DNA of 64,000 nucleotides from Adiantum capillus-veneris (GCA_014529385.2 CM043942.1:56979340-57043339); one strand, 5' to 3'. Positions 42,799 through 55,008 are shown, numbered from the stretch's first letter. A program made the numbers and translations. Notes: generated from the sequence alone by a model not told the origin.

Positions 42799-43579
42799 AT
42801 GGCGTCTCGCAAGGTTATCCGCCGCCTGGGGGCCCTGCTGCATCCTTCAAGAGGCTTCTGCCATAAGCAGGAGCTCGGTGGTCAATTGCATCCGCGATCA
42901 TCCAGTCAGCTGCTCGCGGCCTTGGAGCCGCATGTCACAAGTTCCGGGAAGGAACTTTTTCAAGGCCTCATGGACGTGTTCTGTTTAGAGAAGGAGGCCT
43001 GGAAACAGAAGGAGGAGGTCTGGAAACAGAAACAGAAAGAAATTGAATATCAAAAGGAGGCCATTGAGTATCGGAACAAGGAGATCGCATATTTGGAGGT
43101 AGACCTCCTTAGATCCAAGGGTTTGAACAATACACGTGGGTTGTTCGAGAGAATGCAGGAGGTCCTTGCAACATATACACGTGCTAAAGGAAACAAAGCT
43201 TCCATTTTGTGGGAAAAAATCCTCAAGTGGTCTCCGGACTTGGCTGCTTGCGTAGAGAAGCACACCAATATTCCACTGCAAGATGTGCGGAAGCAAGCAG
43301 CGCACTGCCATACTATATACAACATTCTTTCGCAGCACGTGCACGCAGGTAAAGAATTGGCTGAACTGCAGGCCGCCAATGGGAGAATTTATTTTCATAG
43401 AGGGCCTATGTTGCCTGAACAGGTCCAAATATTTCTCTGTATTGGAAAGGCGGCGAAGTTTGACATTGAAGAAGACCTGTCTACCAGGTACACCTGCTAC
43501 TCTTGTTGCTTTTATTTGTTTATTGTTTGAATGTTGCCTGTATTCATTTTATATATATTGATTGGACAGGCCGTGCTGA
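42799..43579 (+). CDS. Putative host gene: coiled-coil protein with mitochondrial-type N-terminus
   Basis: The first ATG (MASRKVIRRLGALLHPSRGF) opens a 229-codon exon (42799-43487). The N-terminal 30 residues are rich in Arg, Lys and Leu with no acid, like a mitochondrial presequence. Residues about 70-115 form a charged coiled coil (KEAWKQKEEVWKQKQKEIEYQKEAIEYRNKEIAYLE). The rest looks globular and helical, with cysteines and histidines but no named domain. A donor CCAG|GTACAC at 43488 and an acceptor TTGGACAG at 43569 would remove an 82-bp AT-rich intron and leave a four-codon end (stop 43577-43579). Unspliced, the ORF ends at 43530. No homologue is known to me; start and intron are inferred. 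Confidence 0.55.
43488..43569 (+). other. Candidate 82-bp intron
   Basis: It starts GTACAC and ends TTGATTGGACAG. It is T-rich and contains several stops for the exon frame after 43530. It fits plant intron composition, but no transcript evidence is available from sequence. Confidence 0.4.
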
Positions 43580-44509
43580 AGAGTTCAGATGTAGATCTGT
43601 TTGAATGTGGTCATGGTACGTATGATACTGTACATGAGACTATGGGCTCGCTGTAGAGTGATGAGGACTTTTTTTGGGTCTGATGATGTTCAGTGATGCG
43701 TAATGATTTATGTTGAGGACAGGTAGTCCTCAGGGTACATTATGCAGGTTGTGTAGAGAGGATACAAAATGTAAAAGCCTGGTTGCAGGTGTTTACTGTT
43801 AATCCAATGAGCTGTTTATTGTCTGAGTGCTTGAAGCTATATACCTGGATGGTTATATGGGACTCTGTGCGTGTAGGGACTTACTTGCAGGCTGGTGTCT
43901 GCTCTCTAGGATATAGTTTCTCAATGCCTGATAACAAAGGCTGTTTATTTTAATTATGTGTTTAGTTCTTGTTGTTTTTAACCATGCCGGACTATGTACT
44001 GTTTGCTGAACACTTTGAGGGCATTATACGGAGGTGTATTATACGCATATGATTGTGAAAGTTGGTGTGTTGGTTTATGATCTTTTAGTGTGTATGGTAA
44101 TAGGTTATGTAGTCATACAAGGACACACACACATATGTATCTATACATATGTGACACTTTGAATCCCATTTTACCTCGAAAACTTCCTCTAGCTCAGTTG
44201 TGGTGTGTATGTATGAGGATTCAAATATGAAATTTGAGCTTGAATTTTGATTTTGATGCTCAAACAAGAGTTACTAGATTTCAAGTCTTCTTGTAAACAA
44301 TTTCAAGGTTTGTCACTAACATCACATATTTTTCAACAAAAATAATTTCCTGCACCTATACAGCATGCACTAGATGTCTTGCAAGAGTCAAAATCCTCTT
44401 CATGCTTGTTTGGCGAGCTAACCATTCAGGTGTGTGTGGTTTGTTGAAACATCTGCCAACTAATACCATTATAAAGTAAGCTCTTGTTTACTCCCCCCTT
44501 TGTCCTCGT
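43580..44509. other. AT-rich sequence, no gene seen
   Basis: It would contain the 3' UTR of the preceding gene if that gene is real. No ORF above background, repeat ends or RNA gene are recognised. Confidence 0.5.
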
Positions 44510-45120
44510 TTACTTTTCAGCATTCGACGTCCTCAGTCGCCCCTGCTTTTGTGCCCGCACTTCCTCGTCCGTAAGTGACACTGAGGAAGTCAAGGGATCG
44601 ACGATGGGAGTGTAATCCGCTGTTGATGCATCCCATCGGAAAAAAGAACCACCAGTATGACAGATAGGTTTGGTGTGAGCAAGTATGTGGCCCGGTTTAA
44701 AATACATTACCGGTTTTTGGCAGACATTGGCCACTGTCACCAAGCTGCCTTAGGTTTATGGTTTTCATTTGAATGGAGGAGCTACATGAAGTTTTCGTGG
44801 ACCTGGGTAATTTGCTCGTAGCAGGTGCATGAAATGCTAATATCACTTCCTCCCATTCCAAGTGGGCTGTCTTCCCCGTCTGTTTGCACATCCACATTTA
44901 TGTTTTTTGCACCATCACCTGATTCACCTGTTGTGACATGGAGGAGATAACTCGGGAGTGTCTTGAAAGGGGCGAGCAGGCCCTGCAGGCACTGGCAGAG
45001 AAGCTCTTTAGTCTTCCCTCCGCTGCTGAGAACACCGGTCGCATTGTTCAACTCCCTTCACCTACAATTTGGCTACCTCGAGAGAAACGTATAAGTGACC
45101 CTGCTCATTTGGTTTGTTTT
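44510..45120. other. Ambiguous coding-like sequence on both strands
   Basis: Plus-strand 44938-45120 encodes a charged segment (MEEITRECLERGEQALQALAEK). Minus-strand 45051-44782 and 44743-44510 encode other plausible segments (DGAKNINVDVQTDGEDSP; HTGGSFFRWDASTADYTP). GC content is higher than in neighbours. They cannot all be real. I could not link any pair by splice sites in a consistent frame, so no gene is called. Confidence 0.3.
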
Positions 45121-45129
45121 GATCTCTCT

Positions 45130-45130
<1 letters not shown>

Positions 45131-45167
<37 letters not shown>
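45131..45167. repeat. (AC)n microsatellite
   Basis: About 18 uninterrupted AC units. Confidence 0.95.
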
Positions 45168-45174
<7 letters not shown>

Positions 45175-45239
45175 GCCTGCCTGTGGCCACTTGCAATTGT
45201 GTTTTGTGTGAAACCCAGGTTCCCAAAATATGCACTTGG

Positions 45240-45780
45240 ATGCTCACAATGAAACATATATGGTCATGGCTCTCTGTACATATGTACCATTATATTTGAA
45301 TTCATACATACGTAGATCCGTGTACACATGTAAAAGACACATACATACGTAGATAGATCCGTGTACACATGGAAAAGACACATACATACGTAGATATGTG
45401 TGTATGTGTGGATGTATGCATTTTTCTATGTACCTAAACACATACTCATGCATGCACACATATGTGCATATATGTATCTGTGTGTATGTGCAAAATTTAT
45501 GTGTATATTTTCTCTTTCTCACATACATGTGTTTGCGTAGGGACATTTACACATACATATATACACACATGTATTAATAACTACAGTTTAACTGTTGCGT
45601 ATATCAAATGCAGATATGTATATCTATATATGCAATAGTGTATAGAAATATATGCATGCTTATTATCATAAGCTGTATTCGAACGTTTGTGTAGACACTC
45701 CCATATCCACATATGTATCTGTGCACACATGTATACCCATATAAACATATCTGGTTAGATGTTTGCTCTTACATAAATGT
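45240..45780. repeat. Low-complexity ACATACATACG/TGTACACATG region
   Basis: Alternating purine-pyrimidine sequence. A tandem piece (CATACATACGTAGATCCGTG, about 50-bp period) occurs twice at 45303-45400. No gene is seen. Confidence 0.75.
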
Positions 45781-46001
45781 ACACCATTGCGATCCGAGCT
45801 CCCTGCTGTTGCTTTGCCCTCGCCATCCCTCCTCTCCACCCCACCCCCCCTCTTGCTGGTGGCACGCTGAGCCTCTTTCACGCTGCAGCCCCCCCCCCCC
45901 GTTGTTGGTGGCACGCTGCGGTGGACTGAGCCTCTCTCGCGCATGCTGCTTTGTCTTCTTCAACTTCACCCACCCCTTTTCTTTTCAGCATCAGACATAG
46001 A

Positions 46002-46400
46002 ATGACAACTTCAGCTTCACCTCAGAGGGACTCTACAGCAGCCCCCTCGTCCGACACCGCGGAGTCGACCCTTCGACTTGCTCTTTCGCTAGAAAAACAA
46101 GCGAGCTTATTGGCTGAGGTGGAACGGCTTCAAGCCACCTCAGACGTCATTTGCAGGATTGTTGGCACTCGATCCTGTAGAGGCGAGGTGAGGGACCTAC
46201 TTCAAGCTTGACTCCTCACCGAAGTGGGCAAGATCACTGATGTGCAGCTACTCGGGAGAGGATATTATCAGATTGAGTTTGAGTCTCCAGAGATGGCGGC
46301 CAAAGTGGTCTTGATGAGCCCGCTCAGCATTCGAGCGGCTCTAGCATTTTTTCGATAGTGGCGTCATGGCTTTGACCTGACGACAGATGTTCTTGCATAG
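46002..46400 (+). pseudogene. LINE ORF1 fragment, DUF4283-like
   Basis: It starts at ATG 46002 (MTTSASPQRDSTAAPSSDT), followed by a coiled-coil segment and then, after a TGA at 46209-46211, LLTEVGKITDVQLLGRGYYQIEF and PLSIRAALAFFR with FDLTTDV. This order recalls the DUF4283/RRM-like nucleic-acid chaperone domain of plant LINE ORF1 or related proteins. Stops at 46209 and about 46356 break it. There is no partner ORF2 nearby on this strand. The identification is from memory of motif style. Confidence 0.5.
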
Positions 46401-47096
46401 GTGATTGCAACGAAGCCTCATGTGTAGAGTTACGAATACGGCATGAGATTGATTTTTGTTTTATTTTTTGGGGGGCGGGGGATATTCCTACCTATTGGAC
46501 TTTTTTAAAGATAGAGCCTGTAGTAGGTGCACCATTAGTACGTCAGTAAGTTGCTCCAATTTTGAAGTGTATTAAATTAGGAGGAATCTTAAAAGATACC
46601 CTCTTTGTGATCAAAGTGGAAAAGTAGAGACCTACCAGGTGTCATAGGCAGATGGCAAGCAACTTGTGGTAGGTGGACGGCGAGGGAAATTTTACAAAGG
46701 AGGCAGGTGGCAGGGCACAAGAGGACATAGCTGGCAGCAAAGGCGAGATAGCTACCACGTGACCAAATGTAGGTAGCGCGAGAGCAGATGGAGAGTTTTT
46801 AAGAGAAGAGTGTATTTTGGAAAGGGCACTTGAAGATGACATATATATTCCTGAACCTTTCTCGAAGGAAGCATTAGAGCCATTGTAATGGACTCATATT
46901 CTAGAAACCTTAGATGTGTGTGCTATCTCAGATGGTCCCACAACAAAATTCTACGATAAGGATGGATATGATGTGGTTTTGTGTTTTATGGTCAATACAA
47001 TCCTAGGAAAGGTTTCCTTAGAACATCCTAGGGGTGATAGATTGATCAAACAAGAGGGTGAAGAGTTTTATGACTCTTCGGAGCATTTTGCACGAG
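46401..47096. other. Unassigned sequence
   Basis: A plus-strand frame from 46916 (about 124 codons) is acidic (GEEFYDSSEHFAREDDVDNECSD) and runs into the tandem duplication. It may be a piece of an element polyprotein. No homology is recognised. Confidence 0.35.
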
Positions 47097-47756
47097 AGGA
47101 TGACGTAGACAATGAATGCTCTGATAACTTGAGTGACCAAGAAGAAACTATAGTAGACATCCGGTTTTACAATTTTTCAACCAAAAACCTAAACGTCTAT
47201 TTTGAAGATCCATTTTTTGTACTTATCGTAGATATGGTGATGCCATGGAATTATATGAGTCTTTATGAGTTTAGTTTGTGGCCTTTTTAGCTTGGTATGT
47301 TAGGCACATATACATGTGCGTCAAGTCACCTAGCTAGTAGGTCAGCCGTTATAGGGGCAAGTGTGTGCAGTTTGAATTTTTTTTTATATGCCCCTAATCT
47401 ATGTATATGAGATGTGAGTTTTAAGAGGATGACGTAGACAATGAATGCTCTGATAACTTGAGTGACCAAGAAGAAACTATAGTAGACATCCGGTTTTACA
47501 ATTTTTCAACCAAAAACCTAAACGTCTATTTTGAAGATCCATTTTTTGTACTTATCGTAGATATGGTGATGCCATGGAATTATATGAGAGTCTTTATGAG
47601 TTTAGTTTGTGGCCTTTTTAGCTTGGTATGTTAGGCACATGTACATGTGCGTCAAGTCACCCAGCTAGTAGGTCAGCCGTTATAGGGGCAAGTGTGTGCA
47701 GTTTGAATTTTTTTTTATATGCTCCTAATCTATGTATATGAGATGTGAGTTTTAAG
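47097..47756. repeat. Tandem duplication of a ~330-bp unit
   Basis: Copy 1 (47097-47425, 329 bp) and copy 2 (47426-47756, 331 bp) both start AGGATGACGTAGAC and end GTGAGTTTTAAG. By eye they differ by a 2-bp insertion and a few substitutions, so the duplication is recent. No target-site or transposon ends are seen. Confidence 0.95.
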
Positions 47757-48429
47757 CAAGCACTGTGGTATCTTATTATCAAAATTTTGTAGTTTTTTTG
47801 TCGTTATAATTCTTTTGCCCTCAACTAACTTCTCTCTATGTAGTAGTGCTATATAGCCTGTTGTTTGCATCAATTTTTCACATAGTAATGCATAGATTCA
47901 AACATTGACATCTTCAAAAAATTTGTTGTAAAAAAATTAGAATTTTTTAAAACCTTGAAAGCATCCCTTTTGGATTTGTTTTTTAGAAGCTATAGTATGT
48001 TCCCTGCAGGGTACATGATATGGTAGCCTGCATGCAATTTGATCTAGAGCAAGTTGTGAAAGCTTACATGCTTTGTGACATATGTAAAATTTGAAATTAT
48101 GGTTTTTCAAAATGGAGAAGATCTTTTTTCAAGTGCATTGGTTGGTATGTGGTGTAAATCCATGCTAGGGCAGGTGCTTCTTCCTAGTTTCCATGGTGGT
48201 CTTCTAAGTTGGCATGTGCTTGTAAATTCCCACGGGATCACTTGTCTTTGACTTGTGGTTTTGTGGAGTTATTTTGATATGGTTTGTGGTGATGAATTTG
48301 CATATTGAGGACTATTGGGATACATTGTTGTAGAGGTGCCCCTTGTTCTTGTTTTCTTAACAATGTTTTGATGCCCTCCACCGCAAAACTCTTTCACGTG
48401 ACCTTCAAGTTATAGGTTTTGATTGATGT
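47757..48429. other. AT-rich sequence, no gene seen
   Basis: No ORF, repeat or RNA gene recognised. Confidence 0.5.
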
Positions 48430-49330
48430 GATAGCAGAATTTTCAATTTTTTATGGTAATGTAGGCGAGGATGTTGATGCATTCATTGAAAAGATGGAGT
48501 TTTCTTGTTTGATTACAAATCAAGAAGATCCATTGGTTATGTTGAATATATATATACTTTTTGCTTGAAAGAGAATGCAAGGACATGGTACAATGAATAT
48601 AAATTGTAGTTGAAATCATCTCGATCTCCATGGTGATGACTGACAGTGCAATTAAGAAGGATTTTCTTGAGAGGTTTAAGAAGGTAAGGATCTAGAGAAG
48701 GTAGGTATTTGTGTCAAGAGCCTTATGCAAGGTGAACATAAAACAATGGATATGCATGTGAGGTAGTTTAATGAGTTATGGAGAAAATGTTGTAATGTTT
48801 TAAGAAATGAGTCCTCCTCTTATGCTTGAATTGACCATGTTTATGCTAATCTTAAGGGCTGATTTGAGATTCAAAGTTGAGCTAAAAGGTGGCTTACATT
48901 TGAGGATGTAGTAAAGGTTGCAAAGTATGAGGAATGGACACTAGAGAGATTGAGAGGGCTTGGATTGCATGTGATGTGAAGCCAAAGGTTTCTCCATGCA
49001 TTGATGTATATACAAAGAGAGCCTCTAATTCAATATTATATCATGGTGTTTGTCTTGCAAAAGAACAACAAGCATATAATGAGGAGAAAGATGATAAGAA
49101 GAATGTACAAATCATGTCATCCTTGTTGTCTTTTCCACTTAATGGTGCTTCACATGGCAAAGATGATGTTTCGATGGATGTGAAAATGAATGGAAAGGAA
49201 AAGAATGAAATTAGTGAAGTTCCAAAAAAGGATCATGATGAGAATCAAGATATGGATGCCATAAATGTCATGTCTACTGTATGCACGTGCATTGGAAGAG
49301 GAGCTTGTATGATGCTAAAGTGGATATAGA
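48430..49330 (+). pseudogene. gag: Decayed retrotransposon gag-like sequence
   Basis: Scattered plus-strand segments resemble a gag core: VDAFIEKMEF, then ENARTWYNEYKL, then FLERF-like sequence and a MDMHVRQFNELW-type helix near 48740. A 131-codon open stretch (48934-49329) has a lysine- and aspartate-rich linker. Many stops and frameshifts. The order suits a plant gypsy gag, but no knuckle or LTR was found. Confidence 0.5.
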
Positions 49331-50138
49331 TTGCCCCTCTCCTTTATGTTTTAGTTGAAAAGGACTTGCACATCAACAAAGCTTTTCATGTGCAAGAGGA
49401 TTATACCCAAGAAGAGGCTTCTCAAGTATATTGTATGGTTGGGTCTACGACAAAAAATGATGTTGCTATTGAACATGCTGTGGACCTTGGAATGAGGAGA
49501 CTATCCATAAGTAATTTCATGATTCTATCTATGATGATGTAGGTAGCCATGCTGTCAATGATGAAGTGCATAAGATGGTTCTTGAGGCTATGTGGGAAGC
49601 CATGGAAATGTAATTTGATGCGTAATGATAATATGGTTCATGGTAACTTTCTAGATCCTCTTTTGCTAAGGAGATTAAGCTATGTGTAGAAGATGTCTTA
49701 CCTTTAAGCTGGACACTTTTGAAATGAATGATTTTTTTTAATGGGTGAAGAATATGATTTGGTTATGCATAAGTATATGATGATGCTTGATGAAAAGGTT
49801 GATGCCATTTTTAAGGGGATGGTAAAGGATGATGTACATGATATGATGAGTGAGGAGACTCTATATATGGTATTTGTGAATACTATTTTTTATTTCCAAG
49901 GGGAATAGATGGCATATATATTCCATGGTTTGATGTCGGAAACATTAACTTGGGTGCTTTAACTTTATGAAGTTGTAGCATGTGTTTTATGGCCATTTGA
50001 TCTAGGTGACCATGAAATTGTTTGCTACTAATGAGCATGAATGTTCTAGTAGGCTTTGGGGTTGGCAAACTATGTTGCGTGCATTTTATATGCGAGCTTC
50101 TTTTTTTGTGCAGCCTACCTTGATTATAAACTCCGGAA

Positions 50139-50141
<3 letters not shown>
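49331..50141 (+). other. Degenerate sequence, possible continuation of element
   Basis: Short broken frames (ASQVYCMVGSTTKNDVAIEHA; EYDLVMHKYMMMLDEKVDAI) suggest further decayed element coding, perhaps a protease region. Nothing is firm enough to name. Confidence 0.3.

Positions 50142-50186
<45 letters not shown>
50142..50186. repeat. (GA)n microsatellite
   Basis: About 22 uninterrupted GA units. Confidence 0.95.
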
Positions 50187-50187
<1 letters not shown>

Positions 50188-50530
50188 AGTCCCAAAATGG
50201 CACCTCATGCAAAGCTTGAAAAATGGCATCACTTTTTATTTAAGAGTGAAAGAGAGAAGTTTTGTTGATTCTTCAAAATGTGTAGCACCTATTGGATCAA
50301 ACAAAAATAAATTCAATCAATAATAAGATGGCCATCCCTTTGAAAATCCAAGTCAAAGCTCTACCTCATGCGACACACTTGCTATTCTGTGCCCTCATCC
50401 CCACCTTGCACACACACAGGTGGAGAGGTGCCTCCCCCAAACCCTATCCTTGCAAACTCTTTGTCCCAAAACTCTTCCCTCGTGGAGACACATATTGCGC
50501 CCTCTCCTTGGCCCCACCTTGCACACACAT

Positions 50531-50534
<4 letters not shown>

Positions 50535-50619
<85 letters not shown>
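50535..50619. repeat. (AG)n microsatellite at 3' end of LINE
   Basis: About 42 AG units, directly followed by TAGATAGATAGA, the terminal repeat of the LINE in plus-strand reading. Confidence 0.95.
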
Positions 50620-50623
<4 letters not shown>

Positions 50624-50663
50624 TAGATAGATTTTATTATCGTCCTCGGAGGTCAAATATGAC

Positions 50664-53600
50664 CTATGGGACCAAAGTTACATGTGATGTAGTATGTGTA
50701 CGGTTGATGAGTGACTCTCGATGCTCCAAAATTGTAGTGATGAGAGTCGCAATGGAGAGCCCACACTTTGGCTGGGAGAGGAAAGTGTGTAGGTCTAAGT
50801 TATGGCTGAAAATGTGAGAGAAGCAAGTTCGGATGTGATCAAAAGCTGAGCACTCTAGTAGTGTGTGGTACTCAGACTCTCGAACTTGCAGTGAGCATAA
50901 TGTGCACAATCGATTTGACTCTTCTCCATTGCCCCAACGCCCTATCTCGCATCGAAGGAAATGGGAGCTAAGCCGAATTGCTGCGATAGTGCGTATCACG
51001 GACAAGGGAATAGGCTCAAGCATATAAGTGTGAGTACGGTTTCCTCTCTCAGCGAAGAACATGGTTTTGTAGTTGGGGGCAATATAGGTGGTGTAATGTA
51101 TGAAGCGTGACCCACCGGATTTCTCCCAAGCCGTAATACATTGGCGTTGTAGAAAAGCTTCATTCACTTGAGAGTCAATTGAAGCATCATGTAGCAAGTG
51201 TAATGCATCCCATCTCCCAAACCACTTCTTTATGTCTTGCATCCATCCCGTGCTCAAGATCTTGCTTTTATGCGTCTTTTGAACTTTTTTGCTTGTTCCC
51301 ATGCAATTGTAGGAAGTCGATGTGAGGGTTTTGACGCATCTTTATCATGTACTCCACAACCCTTTCCATGCCCATAACCTCAATTGGAAGAGATCCCGAC
51401 TCAAGAAGTAGGAGCATATATGGTGTTTGTGTCTTAACTTGGAGAAAGTTTGTAAGAAAACGCTTTTGGACATTCTCAAACTCTTTCCAAGTAGACTTTG
51501 AGATGCTCCCACCCCACACTTCAACTCCATAAAGAAGAACCGGTGTCACCAATGCATCAAAAAGATACTTCTTGAGAACCCAACACTTGATGTTTCCCGC
51601 ATTACACATGTTCTCAAATGCATAATATGCTCTCTTTCCGCTTCCAAACGACGCATAGCACATTCATGCCACTTGTGATTGGATGGAACCTCAAGGCCAA
51701 GGTACTTAAAGCTCTCAACAACTTCAAGTGTCTCGTTGTTGTACACAATGCATGGCTTCTCCTTATGGTTGGTTTTCACAAGCATAACCTTTGTTTTGGA
51801 TTCATTTACAATCAGCCCACTATGCAAGCAAAAGTTCTCAAGGACAACCATAAGCTTTTGTGCATCTTCTAAAGTGTGTGCTAGAAGCACTACATCATCC
51901 GCATACAACAAAAGCATGATTACCGCATTGCAAATAGTGACCTCTTCAATGCCTTCTTCTTGCATAAAGTCAAGTACCATTTGTTCCAATTGATCGATGC
52001 ATAAACCAAAGAGAGTTGGTGACAATGGACATCCTTGTTTAACCCCAATAGTGCTTACAAAAATTTCTGAAATTTCTCTTCCATGCGCAATTGACAAATC
52101 ACCTTCTCATAGATTCGAGAAACCGCAAGCATAAACTCACTTGGCACTTGGAGTTCTTCCAACCTTCTCCACAAATTGTTATGTGGAATCATATCAAAGG
52201 CTTTCTTAAAGTCCACAAAACAACAATACAATCGCTTGCCTTTCAACCGACTTTCCTCCATGAGAACACGAAGAGTGACAAGATGATCAATGGTGCTATG
52301 GCATCGACGAAAACCCGCTTGTCCCTTTGCACGCTTGTCATTCTCTTCAGCCCAATCACTCAATTTCATCTCCATTATGCACCCAAATAACTTTGCCATA
52401 AGAGACCCAATCATTATAGTCCGGTAGTTGCTTACATTCTTTACATCCCCTCCTTTATGCAAAGGCTTAACCCAATTAGTACTCCAATCATAAGGCATAC
52501 CATGTTGAAGTGCAAGGTTGAACATATCACACATCCACTCATGGGTAAAATCTCCCGTCCATTTGATCATCTCCGGCTTGATACCTTGAAGATCTCCCGC
52601 TTTACGAGTGGCCAACTTTTCAAGCCCATCGCATACATCCTCAATAGTAAAAAAAGACGGCATACATGGGAGTGAACCATAAAATGGCATTTTTTCAGTA
52701 TTTTCTTGCTCATATAATTGCCTACAATGTGTGTACATATCCACTAGACTCAAGTTACCAAAATTCTCAACCCGCTTGCCTCTCAAGTTTCTCCAAAATC
52801 TTCCACATGCATGTGCCTTTTCTTGGACTTGAAATTCTTGTTGCTTTATTTCCCATCTTCTTCTCTTCTTTTGAATCAATGCTTTGTATGTATGCAAATG
52901 ACTTTGATAGTTGTCTTTGTCCATAGTTGCATCAAGCTTTATCAAGGACTTTCGAGCATCTTGACATTCTTTATCAAACCACCTTTTGCGTGATCTATCT
53001 TTGTTGATACCATGGAGATGCTTTATGGCAAAGCATTCTTCCGCACAAGAACAAATAGCTTTCTTGAAAGCTTCCCATTTAGTTTCCAATGGTGCATCAC
53101 ATTGAAGCTTTGTCATCCATAATTTTTGCTCAACCATTTCAATGTACATTGGTGCCCGTTTGAAATCCATACATAGTGATAACTTCTCTTTCCTTTGGCT
53201 GAGATTATCATGCTTAGTTGCTTCTCCACATGAAAGGTCAATACATAAGGTGCAATGGTCCGATTCCGGGGTCCATTGACCAAACATAAAACTCTTTATG
53301 CGATACATGATGGCTTCAGAGAGTAGCATATAGTCAATCACACTATCCCCATTATGTCTTCTATATGTAAATCCATTGGTTCCACTCCACAAAGATACAC
53401 CATTGGCAATGAGCATACCGTGCTATTACACATGTGTAAAAGTAACTTTCCATAGTGATCGGGCTCTTTCTCATCCATTGAAGTACGATCATACAAGTGA
53501 ACTTCCTCCAACTCCCTTGAAATGTATGGCATATCAAATTGTTGAGTATCATGTTGCAATGTTTTTGTGCGAGCATTCATATCCCCAAATACAATAACAT

Positions 53601-54057
53601 CACCTTCACCTTTGAAATAAGCAATGTCCTCTTCCAAATCAGAAAATGGTTGATCTCTATCCATGCAAGCATAAAAGGGAGAATCATGATGAGGAATGTA
53701 GCAACCGGCTACAAAAGTGGGTGCTCTTTTTGGTGTCATAATTTTCAACCATACATAACGTTTGTACTTGTCATCTTTCACAATTGATACAAAATCTTCC
53801 AATCCTTTCTTAACCATACATGCTAACCCTCCTTGTCCTCTTCGTTGCTTGAGATTCTTCGACCACATCAATGAATGTACATTGTAATCCTCCAAGCCGT
53901 TAATCCTTTGTGTATCATGCTCCCAAGTTTCAACAAGAAGTACAACATCGGCTTTGCTTGTTAGTTCATCAATGCCAACCCCCGCATTCCATGGGTATCC
54001 ATTACAATTCCAAAAGCCTATTTTCAATTGTAACTCGGTCTCATAGGTCACGCATCC
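50664..54057 (-). pseudogene. LINE ORF2: APE endonuclease, reverse transcriptase, Cys/His end
   Basis: Endonuclease motifs in order are GFWNCNG, LLVETW, VFGDMNAR, SVIDYML and ESDHCTL, so the catalytic Asn, Glu, Asp and His are present. RT follows with GFRRCHSTIDHL, FVDFKKAFDMI, GVKQGCPLSP and LLLYADDVVLL (intact YADD). The C-terminus has CTLCSLQVRESEYHTLLEC, a CX2C-H-C pattern. One-base shifts near 53425 (inside the endonuclease), 52085, 51640 and 51290 break it. It is in the same frame as ORF1, separated by one TAG, with no ATG at its start. In life it nicks target DNA and primes reverse transcription there. Confidence 0.92.
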
Positions 54058-55008
54058 CTATTTGCTTGAGAGACTTGCCTCCTCCTTGGGCACATTTTCT
54101 TCATGAGAGATTTCCTTGTTTTTATTATTCTTTTCCTCATATGCCTTGCGACGCATATTTTGTTGCTTAATAGTGCGATCTTCACATACAAAACATTTTG
54201 TATTCCTCAAATAGATCCAACTATTATCAAGGATAATCTTTCGCTTGGTCTCATCCGGCATGGTGCATACAATTGGCCGTTCTCCCGAGCGAGGAGCTCC
54301 TTGCTTCCCCACTCTATGTGCTCCATAGACCATAACTCCGGACATGCCAAAGTGGGTTTTGAAGAAATCTTCAATAACAATGGCAAGAGAAGGAGGTGTC
54401 TCTAACTTCTCTTCGGGAATTCCACGAATAACAATGTTCTTGGAACGTCGCTCCCGTTCCTTCAACTCCTCCACATCTACATTCTCAACATTCTTTGTTT
54501 GAACCATAGCTTGCATGAGTGAGGAATTAGAAACCACATTGCTACCACATACATCAGCCCAAGACTTGTTTGTGCATACATTTTTCATGTCGCATACATC
54601 CCGGCTCATAGTGTCAAATTTCTCCTCTTTCAATACATGGTCATGCTCTACTTTGCTCATCCGCTCCTTCAAAGCATTCAAGTCCACAAGAGAGCGTTTA
54701 CATTCCTTGACTTCCTCTTCAAGTTGCATCAAACGTGTTGTTTGCATCTCAAGTGTCCTCTTGAGATTCTCATTCTCAACCACAAGTACCCTTAGTGTGC
54801 CATTCTCCATTGCAAGTGCTCGTAAGTCTTCGCCTTGTTTGTTTACGGTCTCTTGCAATGATACCAAGTACGCCATGATCATGGTTTCCGATGTCGTTGG
54901 TTGGGTGGTTGTGTTGCTATCTCCACACTTAGGAGATTTTGGATCATTTTCCACAATGGTTGTGGACCTTGTTGAAGAAGAAGAACCCTTGCGAGTGCCG
55001 GAAGACAT
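54058..55008 (-). CDS. LINE ORF1 protein, coiled coil and RNA-binding type (316 aa)
   Basis: An ATG at 55008 opens an intact ORF. A serine/threonine-rich start is followed by a coiled coil at about residues 45-130 (VVENENLKRTLEMQTTRL, LKERMSKVEHDHVLKEEKF). A conserved block at about 187-290 includes ERRSKNIVIRGIPEE, VYGAHRVGK, and RPIVCTMPDETKRKIIL, the pattern of L1-type ORF1 (transposase_22-like, RRM plus C-terminal domain). The end is lysine- and asparagine-rich. ORF1 proteins trimerise and bind element RNA. The TAG at 54058-54060 is followed by GGA. Confidence 0.88.
   Translation of the reverse strand: MSSGTRKGSSSSTRSTTIVENDPKSPKCGDSNTTTQPTTSETMIMAYLVSLQETVNKQGEDLRALAMENGTLRVLVVENENLKRTLEMQTTRLMQLEEEVKECKRSLVDLNALKERMSKVEHDHVLKEEKFDTMSRDVCDMKNVCTNKSWADVCGSNVVSNSSLMQAMVQTKNVENVDVEELKERERRSKNIVIRGIPEEKLETPPSLAIVIEDFFKTHFGMSGVMVYGAHRVGKQGAPRSGERPIVCTMPDETKRKIILDNSWIYLRNTKCFVCEDRTIKQQNMRRKAYEEKNNKNKEISHEENVPKEEASLSSK

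Noticed and set aside
45244-45546. Minus-strand frame rich in Tyr, Val and Cys
   Set aside because: It is translation of alternating ACATAC low-complexity DNA.
50292-50656. Arg-Glu repeat proteins near 50.3-50.6 kb
   Set aside because: Translation of the (GA)n run at the LINE border.
51347-52993. Plus-strand frames opposite LINE ORF2
   Set aside because: They are shadows of the RT coding strand.
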